Of a DNA stretch of 64,000 nt, positions 45,501-54,150 are shown in pieces. The notes below the pieces were generated by a model. It made no database searches and was not told where the DNA came from. It was given only the letters and a program-made list of their open reading frames with translations. Made by a program: the position numbers and the translations under genes. Origin of the DNA: Brevundimonas sp. NIBR11 (GTDB lineage Bacteria; Pseudomonadota; Alphaproteobacteria; Caulobacterales; Caulobacteraceae); the NCBI RefSeq assembly GCF_027912535.1, contig NZ_CP115465.1, positions 2,212,001 through 2,276,000 on the forward strand, in the 5' to 3' direction. How positions within the stretch are numbered: the first letter of the stretch is position 1; every line of letters begins with the position of its first letter.

Positions 45501-46114
45501 GCCGTCTCGAGCTCGGGCTTGTTCCCCAACACGCCGGACGCGGCGAGATAAAGGATGAAGACCGCCACCACGCCGACATAGGTCGCCATCATCGATCGGG
45601 TCACGGTCGCCAGGGCGAAGAACAGGGCCGAGGTCAGAAGCACCCCCGGCAGGCCCAGCACGAGGTAGTTGTAGATGTAGTCCCAGGGCCGGAACGCCCC
45701 GACCGTCTCCTTGTCGATCCAGGGCGCCAGCGTCCCCGCCATGACACCCAGAGAGATCACCAGGAAGCACAGGGCGGTGGCCAGGAAGGCCCCGGCGAAC
45801 CGGCCGTAAAGGTAGTCGAACTTGGTAATCCGTGAGGCCTGGATCATCGGCCCGAAGCCCGTCTGGACGTCGCGCACGACGACGTTGGCGACGATCGCTG
45901 TGGTCGCCAGCATGAAGAACATCGACATGATCGAGTTGATCGCGGCCAGGGCATAGGGCGCGTTCTTGTGGACGTTGCCGCCCGAGCCGATGGAGATGTT
46001 GTCAGAGGCCGCGACCGAGCCGAAGGCGAGCAGACCGAAGACGATGGCGATGACCCAGAAGGCCGGCTGGCGCAGCTGGTAGCGGAATTCGAAGGCGGCG
46101 ATTTTCCCGAACAT
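42542..46114 (-). CDS. ABC transporter permease fused to an M1 family aminopeptidase
   Basis: A 1,190-residue fusion. Residues 1-590 hold about 12-14 membrane segments in two ABC-2-type permease halves (first half 1-265, second 310-590). From about 620 a periplasmic M1-like peptidase starts. It has an exopeptidase-type SENLG (906-910, the counterpart of GAMEN), zinc motif HEFAH (930-934) and zinc-ligand Glu954 in MSETLAQYS. Fused ABC/M1 proteins form a recognised family; substrate is unknown, probably peptide handling or export at the inner membrane. The partner ATPase is encoded 4 bases upstream. The peptidase looks intact: all zinc ligands are present. Confidence 0.93.
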   Translation of the reverse strand: MFGKIAAFEFRYQLRQPAFWVIAIVFGLLAFGSVAASDNISIGSGGNVHKNAPYALAAINSIMSMFFMLATTAIVANVVVRDVQTGFGPMIQASRITKFDYLYGRFAGAFLATALCFLVISLGVMAGTLAPWIDKETVGAFRPWDYIYNYLVLGLPGVLLTSALFFALATVTRSMMATYVGVVAVFILYLAASGVLGNKPELETAMAWGEPFGAAAFGLVTKYWTAFEKNSQNVPLEGVFLWNRLLWLGISVAILGAAYALYRPSIRGAKAGKTDKLRKLAEAAPAVAPTNRTLPSPTEGFAAGWTRLASRTAFETSLVFKSPAYVVLILLGFAFAVTTLLVIGEIYGAPVLLVTRVVIDSLPFGLIAMIVAIYYSGELVWRDRERKVHEIIDASSTPDWTFLIPKTFALILVLASISIAGVVAGVAVQTFKGYTNFEFDKYLFWYVIPQTINFAILAVLAIFVQSLAPNKFVGWAIMVVYMISTIVARNMGFDHVLYRYGGGISGPLSDINGRGDFAGFAAWTDGYWAAGAVILLVLGYALWRRGTETRLMPRLKRLPHRLIGPAGVVGGLALVAFIGLGAFIYTNTNVWNEYRSQGDQEKLQAEYEKTLLRFETTPQPTLVDVKLNLDLHPHAPRLETTGTYVVENRTGAPLSEMHLRWNDELKMKALAVQGARMVREWPEFDYRIYRFDTPMAPGERRTVSFDTVLEQRGFKNSGNTTRLVDNGTFVNNMEFAPLIGMDRSNGLLQDRSKRRKHGLPAELRPAKLEDMTATGRNYIGADWVTADVTVTTDADQTPLAPGQVRSDTTANGRRTVRFVTESPVLYFLSVQSMRYEIARQMHNGVEMVVFYDEQHGRNVPRMMTALENSLDYFQANFSPYQFRQARISEFPYGSFAQSMPNTFAWSENLGFIADLRDETKIDYVTYIGAHEFAHQWWAHQVVGANMQGATLMSETLAQYSALMVMREMYGPDKIRRFLKFELDRYLRSRGTELIEELPLNRMENQQYIHYRKGAVVMYLLADQIGEANVNRALSQFLAAHAFKSAPYPRSTDLIALFRANAPADKQALITDLFEKITLYDVKTTEATATRRRDGRWDVIVTVEARKLYADGKGEETESPLNETFDIGLFSAEPGKGAFDASNVLLFERRPLRSGTQTFRFTTAEKPAFAGADPYNKWIDRNSDDNVRKVD

Positions 46115-46118
46115 CGTC

Positions 46119-47000
46119 TTACGCCGCGACCTTGCGGGAGGCCGACAGGGTCGAGAAGTAGACGTCTTCCAGACCGCCAGGGACGGGTTCGAAGCCTTCG
46201 CCCGGACGGCGGTCCGCGAGAACGTGGATGACGGTGCGACCGGCGAACAGGCGGGTGGAGATGACCTCGTATTTGGCGCGATGGTCGTCCAGCGCCTCCT
46301 TGTCGATGGTCTTCTTCCAGACGCGGCCGTTGAGGCGATCCATCAGCTCGGCGGGCGCGCCTTCCAGCTGAATCTTGCCGCCCGCCAGCACGGCCATGCG
46401 GGGGCAGAGGTCGGCCACGTCCTCGACGATGTGGGTCGACAGGATGATGACGACGTTGTCCGCAATCTCCGCAAGCAGGTTCAGGAAGCGGTTGCGCTCC
46501 TCGGGGTCGAGGCCGGCGGTGGGCTCATCGACGATGATCAGCTTCGGATTGCCGATCAGGGCCTGGGCGATGCCGAAGCGCTGGCGCATGCCGCCCGAGA
46601 AGCCGGCGATGGCCTTGTTGCGGACGCTCCAGAGATTGGTCTGCTGCAGCAGGGTCTGGACCGTCTCCTTGCGGTCCTTGCCCGAGGCAATGCCTTTCAG
46701 CACCGCCATGTGATCCAGCATGTCGTAGGCCGAAACGCGCGGATAGACGCCGAAATCCTGGGGCAGATAGCCGAGCGTCCGACGCAGCTTTTCCGGGTCC
46801 TTGATGACGTCGATGCCGTCGAAGTCGATGGAGCCCGAGGTCGGGGTCTGCAGCGTCGCGATCGAGCGCATCAGCGTCGACTTGCCCGCGCCGTTGGGGC
46901 CCAGAAGGCCGAACATGCCGTTCGGCACGGTCAGCGAGACATCATCCAGCGCCCGCGTCCCGTTGCTGTAGACGTGGACGAGATTCTTGATCGTAAGCAT
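46119..47000 (-). CDS. ABC transporter ATP-binding protein
   Basis: A 293-residue ATPase. Walker A is GPNGAGKST, the Q-loop is in LGYLPQDFGVYPRVSAYDML, the signature is SGGMRQRFGIAQAL, and Walker B is LIIVDEPTAGLDPEERNRF, followed by a switch His in ILSTHIVEDV. A C-terminal extension of about 80 residues may contact the permease. It is co-transcribed with the permease/M1 gene, 4 bases apart, and energises it. The 211-base gap behind it (47001-47211) holds its promoter; TGACA and TGTCA arms about 12 bases apart (47015-47033) are the only structure I can point to. Confidence 0.95.
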   Translation of the reverse strand: MLTIKNLVHVYSNGTRALDDVSLTVPNGMFGLLGPNGAGKSTLMRSIATLQTPTSGSIDFDGIDVIKDPEKLRRTLGYLPQDFGVYPRVSAYDMLDHMAVLKGIASGKDRKETVQTLLQQTNLWSVRNKAIAGFSGGMRQRFGIAQALIGNPKLIIVDEPTAGLDPEERNRFLNLLAEIADNVVIILSTHIVEDVADLCPRMAVLAGGKIQLEGAPAELMDRLNGRVWKKTIDKEALDDHRAKYEVISTRLFAGRTVIHVLADRRPGEGFEPVPGGLEDVYFSTLSASRKVAA

Positions 47001-47211
47001 GAGCGGCCCCTCTGACAGTCAAGGGAACTTGTCACGCGGGACGGGGGCTCGGCAAGTTACGATTGCGTCACGAAAGGCGGGAAATGCAGGAACTGCCGTG
47101 CGCCGGATAGTCGGTGGTGATTTCGGCTACGCAAACACCGCCGTCCGCCGATGATTTCGACGAGGATGGCTAGGGCGATTCCTGCAGGTTGCGGCAAAGA
47201 CCGCAGTCGGG

Positions 47212-47607
47212 TCAGGCTACCGGCGCCCGCGCCAGGGTGAAACCGCCCGACGTGGCCTCAAACGTATCGTTCCCGCTGCGGCGGAACGTCAGCACCACCG
47301 TCCCGTCGGCGCCCAGAATCTCGAACCCGTTGGCCGTGGCGCGCCAGCTCTTGCCCCGCGTGGCCGCCGGAATGGCGCAGTTCTCGACCAGCACCGGCCG
47401 GACCCCGTCGATCAGAAGGTTGGCGAGGGAGACCTCGCACCGGGCTCCGTCAGGACCGCGCAGGGCCCAGAAGCCGGCGACCTGATCGATGGCGAGGGTG
47501 GGACCCTGGGGTTCGGACGAGGCAGGCGACGGCGCGCAGCCGCTCATCAGGATCGCTCCAGCGGCGGCGGCGAGCAGGGTTGATCGGTCACGGGTCAGGC
47601 TCCTCAT
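47212..47607 (-). CDS. AprI/Inh family protease inhibitor lipoprotein
   Basis: A 131-residue lipoprotein with the signal ending at LMSGC (Cys24). The mature part fits the small beta-barrel AprI/Inh inhibitor: AGFWALRGPDGARCEVSL at the start, VLVENCAIPAATRGKSWRA in the middle with the usual second Cys, and GFEILGADGTVVLTFRR near the end. AprI inhibitors block serralysin-type zinc proteases from inside the periplasm. No serralysin gene is in the window. The zinc aminopeptidase next door is a different family, so a link is speculative. A nested palindrome lies directly upstream. Confidence 0.8.
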   Translation of the reverse strand: MRSLTRDRSTLLAAAAGAILMSGCAPSPASSEPQGPTLAIDQVAGFWALRGPDGARCEVSLANLLIDGVRPVLVENCAIPAATRGKSWRATANGFEILGADGTVVLTFRRSGNDTFEATSGGFTLARAPVA

Positions 47608-47650
47608 GAGGAGAGCTTCCGCCGTGATCGGGGCGGAGGCAAGGCCGCCT

Positions 47651-47707
47651 CACCCTCTTCTTTCGTCATCCTTCGGCGCGAAGCGACCGGGGGACGACGA
47701 AGAGGTG
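47651..47707. repeat. nested palindrome (REP-like) between glcB and the inhibitor gene
   Basis: Outer arms CACCCTCTTC (47651-47660) and GAAGAGGTG (47699-47707) pair with one bulge. Inside, CTTCG-GCG-CGAAG (47671-47683) is perfect. The TTCGTCATCCTTCGG core resembles intergenic palindromes often repeated in Caulobacteraceae. It follows the glcB stop and may terminate that transcript. Confidence 0.6.
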
Positions 47708-47711
47708 GGTG

Positions 47712-49844
47712 TCAACCCGCCTTCACCCTCAGCCGGAACGCGTGCAGCAGCGGCTCGGTGTAGCCGTTGGGCTGCTCCACCCCCTCGAACACCAGCGCCC
47801 GCGCCGCCTCATAGGCCAGCGACCCTTCCGGGTCGGACGCCATCGGTCGGTAGAGAGGATCGCCCGCGTTCTGGCCGTCGACCTTGGCGGCCATGCGGAG
47901 GAAGGCGGCGTCGACCTGCTCCGGCGTACAGACCCCGTGCAGGAGCCAGTTGGCGATGTGCTGGGACGAAATCCGCAGGGTCGCCCGATCCTCCATCAGG
48001 CCGACGTCGTGAATGTCGGGCACCTTGGAACAGCCGACGCCCTGGTCGATCCAGCGGACGACATAGCCGAGGATGCCCTGGGCGTTATTGTCCAGTTCGT
48101 CCCTCACCTCCTGCTCGGACCAGTTGGCGCCGTGGGCGAGCGGCGGGGTCAACAAGTCTGCGAGGCCGGGGGTAGGGCGGGCCGCGACGTCCTTCTGGAC
48201 CGCGAAGACATCGACCGCGTGATAGTGCAGCGCGTGAAGCGTCGCGGCGGTCGGCGACGGAGTCCAGGCGGTGTTGGCGCCGGTCCTCGGGTGGCCGATC
48301 TTCTGCTCGAGCATGTCGGCCATGCGGTCGGGCGCGGCCCACATGCCCTTGCCGATCTGGGCGCGACCCGACAGGCCGCACGACAGGCCGATGGCGACGT
48401 TGCGCGCCTCATAGGCCGCGATCCATTTCGAGGTCTTGATCTCGGCCTTGCGGACCACCGGGCCGGCCTGCATGGCTGTGTGGATCTCGTCGCCGGTGCG
48501 GTCGAGGAACCCCGTATTGATGAAGACGATCCGGTCCTTCACCGCATGGATGCAGGCGGCGAGGTTGGCCGAGGTGCGGCGTTCCTCGTCCATCACCCCG
48601 ACCTTGAGGGTGTGTCGTTTGAGGCCCAGAAGGTCCTCCACCGCGTCGAACAGACGGTTGGTGAAGGCCGCCTCGTCGGGGCCGTGCATCTTGGGTTTGA
48701 CGATGTACACGGAACCGGCGCCGGAGTTGGTGAAGTCGCCCAGCCCCTTCAGATCGTACATCGCGATCAGCGACGTCACGATGGCGTCGAGGATGCCCTC
48801 GGGCGCCTCCGATCCGTCCGGCAGGTGGATGGCCGGATTGGTCATCAGGTGGCCGACGTTGCGAACGAACAGCAGGCTGCGGCCTTTCAGCGTCACCGCG
48901 CCGCCGGTCGGGGCGGTGAAGGTGCGGTCGGCCTCGAGCGTGCGGTTCAACGTCTGGCCGCCCTTCTGGAAGCTGGCGGCGAGGTCGCCCTTCATCAGGC
49001 CCAGCCAGTTGCGGTAGGCGGCGACCTTGTCCTCGGCATCCACGGCGGCGACGGAGTCTTCCAGGTCGCATATGGTCGACAGGGCGCTCTCCAGCACGAC
49101 GTCGGAGAGGCCCGCCGGGTCGCTGGCGCCGATGGGGCTGGAGCGATCGATGACCAGCTCGATGTGCAGGCCGTTGTTGACGAGAAGGATCGACGTCGGG
49201 GCCGAGGGCTCGCCGCGGTATCCGACGAACTGGACCGGGTTCTTCAGGCCTGGCCTCAGCTTGCCGGCCTCGATCGACCAGCCCGTGACCTGGGAATAGG
49301 AGCCGATCTCCAGCGGGGCCGCCTCGTCGAGGAACGCCTTGGCGCGCGACACCACGCGGGCGCCGCGCGCCGTGTCGTAGCGACCCTCGGGCGGCAGGTC
49401 GCCCAACGCGTCTGTGCCGTAGAAGGCGTCGTAGAGACTGCCCCACCGCGCGTTGGCGGCGTTCAACAGAAAGCGGGCGTTGAGAATCGGCACGACCAAC
49501 TGCGGACCTGCGAGGCGGGCCAGTTCGTCGTCGACGTTCTCTGTCGTTACGGAGAAGGGCGCCGGTTCGTCGACCAGATAGCCGATGTCGCGAAGGAAGC
49601 CTTCGGTCGCCGCCGGGTCGTGCGACTGGCCCTTGCGGTCGCGATACCAGGCGTCGATGCGCGCCTGAAGGTCGTCGCGGCGCTGGAGCAGTTTGCGATT
49701 TTCGGGCGCTAAACGGGCGAAGATGTCCGCAACGCCCGTCCAGAAGCCGTCCGCTCCAAGACCGATCCCAGGCAGGACTTCGTCCTCGATGAAGCTTGCC
49801 AGCTCGTCGGCCACGGACAGGCCGGCGCGGTCGTGATGGGGCAT
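47712..49844 (-). CDS. glcB: malate synthase G
   Basis: A 710-residue protein, the size of the monomeric G isoform. It has [31 protein letters not shown] in two sections of the N-terminal region, the active-site [41 protein letters not shown], and the late [39 protein letters not shown] region with its catalytic aspartate (split by residue limits here). It joins glyoxylate and acetyl-CoA to malate for the glyoxylate shunt. No isocitrate lyase is nearby. I chose the ATG at 49844 ([11 protein letters not shown]); the frame stays open 28 codons further up but that part is unlike the family. Confidence 0.96.
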   Translation of the reverse strand: MPHHDRAGLSVADELASFIEDEVLPGIGLGADGFWTGVADIFARLAPENRKLLQRRDDLQARIDAWYRDRKGQSHDPAATEGFLRDIGYLVDEPAPFSVTTENVDDELARLAGPQLVVPILNARFLLNAANARWGSLYDAFYGTDALGDLPPEGRYDTARGARVVSRAKAFLDEAAPLEIGSYSQVTGWSIEAGKLRPGLKNPVQFVGYRGEPSAPTSILLVNNGLHIELVIDRSSPIGASDPAGLSDVVLESALSTICDLEDSVAAVDAEDKVAAYRNWLGLMKGDLAASFQKGGQTLNRTLEADRTFTAPTGGAVTLKGRSLLFVRNVGHLMTNPAIHLPDGSEAPEGILDAIVTSLIAMYDLKGLGDFTNSGAGSVYIVKPKMHGPDEAAFTNRLFDAVEDLLGLKRHTLKVGVMDEERRTSANLAACIHAVKDRIVFINTGFLDRTGDEIHTAMQAGPVVRKAEIKTSKWIAAYEARNVAIGLSCGLSGRAQIGKGMWAAPDRMADMLEQKIGHPRTGANTAWTPSPTAATLHALHYHAVDVFAVQKDVAARPTPGLADLLTPPLAHGANWSEQEVRDELDNNAQGILGYVVRWIDQGVGCSKVPDIHDVGLMEDRATLRISSQHIANWLLHGVCTPEQVDAAFLRMAAKVDGQNAGDPLYRPMASDPEGSLAYEAARALVFEGVEQPNGYTEPLLHAFRLRVKAG

Positions 49845-50002
49845 GCGGCTCTCCAGCGCAGACCGGTCGGGGAGGCGGCCTGTAACAATGCGTGATCGCA
49901 CTGAATACGAGGCTTTGCTGCGCCGCAAGGGGGCTTTGGGCTGACACCGGTGACACGAAGGCGGGACGCGGCCTAGTCTTTCAAAAAACCAGAGGACTCG
50001 CC

Positions 50003-51574
50003 GTGGCTTCCCGACTTCTCATCTCCAAACGGAGCCTGCTGATCGCTGGCCTGTCCCTGGCCGCCCTGCCCGCAATCGGGCAAGAGGCGCACCCCGTCGT
50101 CACGACGACGAACGGCCCGGTGCGGGGTCAGACGGATGGGGGCGTCGCCGTGTTCAAGGGCGTGCGCTACGGCGCCGACACCGGGCCGCGCCGGTTCCAG
50201 CCGCCGGTTCCACCGACCGCATGGACGGCGCCCGCCGACGCCTTCGCCTATGGCGCGGCGAGCCCGCAGGGCGGCGCGGAGACGAACCAGTCGGAGGACT
50301 GTCTGTTCCTGAACGTCTGGTCGCCGGGGCTGGATCGGGAGCGGCGGCCGGTGATGGTCTATATCCACGGCGGCGCCTATTCGAACGGGTCGGGATCCAG
50401 TCCGCTGTACGACGGGACGCGGCTGGCGCGGCGGAACGACGTGGTGGTGGTGACGGTGAATCACCGGCTGAACCTGTTCGGATACGCCTTCCTGCAGCGG
50501 ATCGCCGGCGATCCTTTCCGCGACAGCGGCAATGCGGGTCAGCTGGACCTGCACCTCGCGCTGGAATGGGTGCGGGACAATATCGCGGGCTTCGGCGGAG
50601 ATCCGGGGCGCGTCATGGTCTTCGGCCAGTCCGGAGGCGGGGCCAAGATCGCGACCATGATGGCGACACCCGCGGCCGCCGGTCTGTTCCACCGCGCCGC
50701 CACCATGAGCGGGCAACAGGTGACGGCGTCCGGTCCCTGGAATGCGACGCGCCGCGCCGAGGCCTGGCTGGATGCGCTGAGCCTGCCCAAGGACCGGGCG
50801 GCGGAGGCGGCGACGATGCCGGTGGAGACCCTTCTGAAAGCGGCGGAAACGACTGATCCGGTGCTGGGCTTCGGCGGCCTGTATTGGGGGCCGGTGCTGG
50901 ATGACCGGACCCTGAGGCGGCATCCCTTTTACCCCGACGCGCCTTCGCAATCGGCCCACATCCCCATGATCATCGGCAATACCCATGACGAAACGCGCGC
51001 CTTCCTCGGCGGGGATCTGGCGAACTTTGAGCTGACCTGGGAGGACCTGCCCGGCAAGATGACGGGACGGGAGATGCGCATCGACGTAGCGCCCGAGCCG
51101 GTGATCGCCGCCTATCGTCAGATGTATCCGCACTACTCACCCTCCGACGTGTTCTTCGCCGCGACGACGGGGGCGCGGAGCTGGCGTGGGGCCGTGATCG
51201 AGGCGGAGGCGCGGGCGGCGTCCGGGTCTCCGGCCTGGGTCTACCAGCTGGACTGGCGCTCGCCGATCAACGGCGGGCGGCGCGGGGCGATGCACACCGA
51301 CGACATTCCCCTGGCGCTGGATAATGTCGCCGCGACCGGCAGTCGGGCCCAGGGGCCGGAGGCGCAGCCGATGGCGGATCGACTGTCGAAGGCATTCGTG
51401 GCGATGGCCCGCGACGGAAACCCGAACCACACCGGTCTGCCGGCCTGGGACCGCTATGACCTGGCGCGCCGCCAGACGATGATCATGGACGAACCGCCCC
51501 GGATGGAGGACGATCCGCGCGGCGGGGAGCGCCGACTGTTCGCCGCCATCCCCTACGTCCAGCCCGGAACCTGA
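50003..51574 (+). CDS. type B carboxylesterase, exported
   Basis: A 523-residue alpha/beta hydrolase. The GTG at 50003 has an AGAGGA ribosome site and starts a signal peptide ending near LPAIGQ. Family signatures are the [11 protein letters not shown] motif, the oxyanion HGGAY, and the nucleophile Ser210 in [10 protein letters not shown]; the usual GESAG is GQSGG here. A Glu in the IGNTHDETR area and the His in [11 protein letters not shown] would complete the triad. It should cleave carboxylic esters in the periplasm. The next gene's ATG overlaps its stop (TGATG), so they form a pair. Confidence 0.93.
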   Translation: MASRLLISKRSLLIAGLSLAALPAIGQEAHPVVTTTNGPVRGQTDGGVAVFKGVRYGADTGPRRFQPPVPPTAWTAPADAFAYGAASPQGGAETNQSEDCLFLNVWSPGLDRERRPVMVYIHGGAYSNGSGSSPLYDGTRLARRNDVVVVTVNHRLNLFGYAFLQRIAGDPFRDSGNAGQLDLHLALEWVRDNIAGFGGDPGRVMVFGQSGGGAKIATMMATPAAAGLFHRAATMSGQQVTASGPWNATRRAEAWLDALSLPKDRAAEAATMPVETLLKAAETTDPVLGFGGLYWGPVLDDRTLRRHPFYPDAPSQSAHIPMIIGNTHDETRAFLGGDLANFELTWEDLPGKMTGREMRIDVAPEPVIAAYRQMYPHYSPSDVFFAATTGARSWRGAVIEAEARAASGSPAWVYQLDWRSPINGGRRGAMHTDDIPLALDNVAATGSRAQGPEAQPMADRLSKAFVAMARDGNPNHTGLPAWDRYDLARRQTMIMDEPPRMEDDPRGGERRLFAAIPYVQPGT

Positions 51575-52251
51575 TGGCCCAGCCGCCCGCCCCGCCCCCA
51601 GCCCGCCCGCCGTTCCGCGTGCTGAGGCTGCACGGCGCGCTTCTGGTCAGTCTGGGTCTGGCGGCCGTCATCGCCCTCGCCGCCCCGCACGAGTGGCGCT
51701 GGACCGTACGGCTGGCGGCGGGATGGGACGCGGGCGTGGGCCTGTTCCTGATCCTGACCTTCCTCAAGCTGGCGCGCACACAATCCCTCGACGCGATCCG
51801 CGCCCGCGCCGCCGAACTGGACGAGGGCGGGGCGCTGGTTCTGCCGCTCAGTTTGATCGCGGCGGCGGCCAGCGTTGTCGTGGTCATCTCCGAGGCCGCT
51901 GCGGGATCATCCGGCGCGAACCGAGCCGTCGAGGCCGCCCTGACGCTGGGCACGGTCGCGGCGTCCTGGCTGTTCGTGCATGTGCTGTTCGGCCTGCACT
52001 ACGCCCATCGCTTCTATGCGCCGGTCGCGAAGGGCGATCGCGGCGGGCTGTTGTTTCCCGGCGAAAGCGAGCCGGACTACTGGGACTTTCTGCACTTCTC
52101 CCTGATCATCGGCGTGGCGTCCCAGACCGCCGATGTGCAGATCGCGGACCGGAGCCTGCGAAGGCTGGCGAGCGTGCACAGCCTGACCGCGTTCATATTC
52201 AACACGGTGCTGGTGGCGCTGGCGGTCAATCTGGCGGTGAGCCTGATCTAG
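51574..52251 (+). CDS. DUF1345 family membrane protein
   Basis: A 225-residue protein with five hydrophobic segments (about 20-40, 45-62, 88-108, 120-142 and 195-222). The family's conserved HVLFGLHYAHRFYA and SEPDYWDFLHFSLIIGVASQTADVQI segments identify DUF1345. Its function is unknown. The start overlaps the esterase stop as TGATG, suggesting translation depends on that gene. After it come 284 bases without a gene before the helicase. Confidence 0.9.
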   Translation: MAQPPAPPPARPPFRVLRLHGALLVSLGLAAVIALAAPHEWRWTVRLAAGWDAGVGLFLILTFLKLARTQSLDAIRARAAELDEGGALVLPLSLIAAAASVVVVISEAAAGSSGANRAVEAALTLGTVAASWLFVHVLFGLHYAHRFYAPVAKGDRGGLLFPGESEPDYWDFLHFSLIIGVASQTADVQIADRSLRRLASVHSLTAFIFNTVLVALAVNLAVSLI

Positions 52252-52288
52252 GCCTGCCTTGACTTCGCCGTACTCCGCGCCCATTTGC

Positions 52289-52305
52289 GCTGCGTCGCAC
52301 AACTG
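52289..52305. repeat. 17-base sequence shared with the ilv promoter
   Basis: GCTGCGTCGCACAACTG occurs here and, in the same orientation, at 29503-29519, where it contains the predicted ilv -35 box. At this site I see no matching -10 element. It lies in the 284-base gap ahead of the DEAD-box helicase gene. Confidence 0.45.
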
Positions 52306-52332
52306 CGACCTCCGGCGCCTCCAGCGCGTGTG

Positions 52333-52356
52333 GGTCTTCACTTTCTACCGAAGACC
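52333..52356 (+). other. hairpin in the long 5' region of the helicase gene
   Basis: GGTCTTC (52333-52339) and GAAGACC (52350-52356) form a perfect 7-base stem in the 284-base region (52252-52535) before the helicase ATG. Cold-regulated DEAD-box genes often have long structured leaders; whether this region is transcribed is not visible. No other gene is seen in the gap. Confidence 0.35.
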
Positions 52357-52535
52357 TGACTGGTAGCCGTCGCCGGACCCTCAAGAGTCATTCGCTGCCC
52401 GGACACGCGGGGCGGCGCCCGATCCACCCCGAAGGCTCCATCCAGGCGCCCCATCGGGACTGGCGGTGCGCGGCCTTACAGGCGTTGAGCCAGGGCTGAT
52501 GCGCGTCGCCGCATACGCGAAAGAACACCGCTCCC

Positions 52536-54074
52536 ATGAGCACTACCTTCGAATCCTTCGGCCTCAACAAGGCCCTGCTGCAGGCCCTCACGACCGAGGG
52601 CTACATCACCCCGACGCCGATCCAGACCCAGGCAATTCCCTCGGTCATGTCCGGCAAGGACCTTCTCGGCATCGCCCAGACCGGCACCGGCAAGACCGCG
52701 GCCTTCGCCCTGCCGATCCTGCATCGCTTGGCCGAGAACCGCACCGTCGCCCTGCCCCGCACGACGCGCTGCCTGGTCCTGTCGCCCACCCGCGAACTGG
52801 CCACCCAGATCGCCGACAGCTTCAAGGCCTACGGCCGTCATCTCGGCTTCAAGGTCGCGGTCGTCTTCGGCGGCGTGAAATACGGCCCGCAGGAGCGCGC
52901 GCTGCAGGGCGGCCTCGACGTTCTGGTCGCCACGCCGGGCCGCCTGCTGGACCACATGCAGCAGAAGACCCTGGACCTGTCGTCGACCGAGATCTTCGTC
53001 CTGGACGAGGCGGACCAGATGCTGGACCTCGGCTTCGTCAAGCCGATCCGCCAGATCGTCGCCAAGATCCCGGCCAAGCGCCAGAACCTGTTCTTCTCGG
53101 CCACCATGCCGTCGGAGATCGGCAAGCTGGCCGGCGAGCTTCTGAAGGAGCCCGTCAAGGTCCAGGTCACGCCGCAGTCGACCACGGTCGAGCGCATCAA
53201 CCAGTCGGTCATCCACATCGAACAGGGCCGCAAGCGCGCCCTGCTGACCGAGATGTTCGCCGATCCGAACTACACGCGCTGCCTGGTCTTCACCAAGACC
53301 AAGCACGGCGCCGACAAGGTCGCGGCCTATCTGGAAGCTGGCGGCGTCCAAGCCGGCGCGATCCACGGCAACAAGTCCCAGCCCCAGCGTGAGCGCACCC
53401 TGGCCGCCTTCAAGGCCGGCAAGCTGCGCGTCCTGGTCGCCACCGACATCGCCGCGCGCGGCATCGACGTGGATGGCGTCTCGCACGTCGTGAACTTCGA
53501 ACTGCCCTTCGTGCCGGAAGCCTATGTCCACCGCATCGGCCGTACGGCCCGCGCAGGCAAGGACGGCTCGGCCGTGTCGTTCGTGGCCGGCGACGAGATG
53601 AAGCTGCTGCGCGACATCGAGAAGGTCACGCGCCAGAAGATCCCGGCCTCCGACCGCCGCAACGACAAGTCGCTGGGCCTGCTCGACCAGTCGATCATGG
53701 CCTCGGGCGTGGCGTCGAAGGCCTCCATGCCCGACGATGGCCGCGGGGACCGTCAGCAGAAGCGCGGCCCGCGCAACCCGCACCGGGACGGGGTCAAGAA
53801 GGACCACGGCGGCCAGCCGCACCGCGTCCGCAAGGGCGGCGCCGGCGCTCAGCGCGACCGTACGCATCACGCCGACCGTGGCGATCGTCCGCTGGCCTCG
53901 ACCCAGCCCTTCGATCCGTTGGCGGCCGATCGCGCCCGTTCGGCAGCTGCAGCCAATCGTCCGGTGTCGAGCCATCAAGGTGGCGAGGCTAAGCCCGACG
54001 GTGAAATCCGCCGTCGCCCGCGCGGCCGCCGTCCCTCGAACGGCGGCAAGGGCTACGCCGGCGCCAAGGGCTGA
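52536..54074 (+). CDS. rhlE: DEAD-box RNA helicase (RhlE type)
   Basis: A 512-residue helicase. The Q-motif (GYITPTPIQTQAIP) is followed by motif I AQTGTGKTA, PTRELATQI, motif II DEAD (VLDEADQMLDLGF), SAT (FFSATMP), and the second domain with VFTKTKHGADKVA, HGNKSQPQRERTL, VATDIAARGIDV and HRIGRTARAG. From about residue 400 a low-complexity basic tail rich in Arg, Gly, His and Pro ends the protein, as in RhlE/CsdA-type enzymes that bind rRNA. It probably remodels RNA in ribosome assembly or mRNA decay at low temperature. RhlE is the best-fitting subfamily by tail and length; the subfamily is not certain. Confidence 0.93.
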   Translation: MSTTFESFGLNKALLQALTTEGYITPTPIQTQAIPSVMSGKDLLGIAQTGTGKTAAFALPILHRLAENRTVALPRTTRCLVLSPTRELATQIADSFKAYGRHLGFKVAVVFGGVKYGPQERALQGGLDVLVATPGRLLDHMQQKTLDLSSTEIFVLDEADQMLDLGFVKPIRQIVAKIPAKRQNLFFSATMPSEIGKLAGELLKEPVKVQVTPQSTTVERINQSVIHIEQGRKRALLTEMFADPNYTRCLVFTKTKHGADKVAAYLEAGGVQAGAIHGNKSQPQRERTLAAFKAGKLRVLVATDIAARGIDVDGVSHVVNFELPFVPEAYVHRIGRTARAGKDGSAVSFVAGDEMKLLRDIEKVTRQKIPASDRRNDKSLGLLDQSIMASGVASKASMPDDGRGDRQQKRGPRNPHRDGVKKDHGGQPHRVRKGGAGAQRDRTHHADRGDRPLASTQPFDPLAADRARSAAAANRPVSSHQGGEAKPDGEIRRRPRGRRPSNGGKGYAGAKG

Positions 54075-54095
54075 GCCCTTCGGCAAACTGAAATG

Positions 54096-54130
54096 AAAAC
54101 GGCGGGCCCCGCGAGGGACCCGCCGTTTTT
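54096..54130. terminator. strong bidirectional terminator between rhlE and the FadL gene
   Basis: AAAACGGCGGG (54096-54106) pairs perfectly with CCCGCCGTTTT (54119-54129), with T after it on one side and A before it on the other. This can stop transcription in both directions, between convergent genes. Confidence 0.92.
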
Positions 54131-54150
54131 CTTTGCCGATCCGCTCGGGA

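Noticed and set aside
47212..47607. AprI-type inhibitor as the partner of the subtilase or of the M1 fusion
   Set aside because: The known targets of this family are serralysin metalloproteases; the subtilase is a serine protease 10 kb away and M1 peptidases are a different fold.
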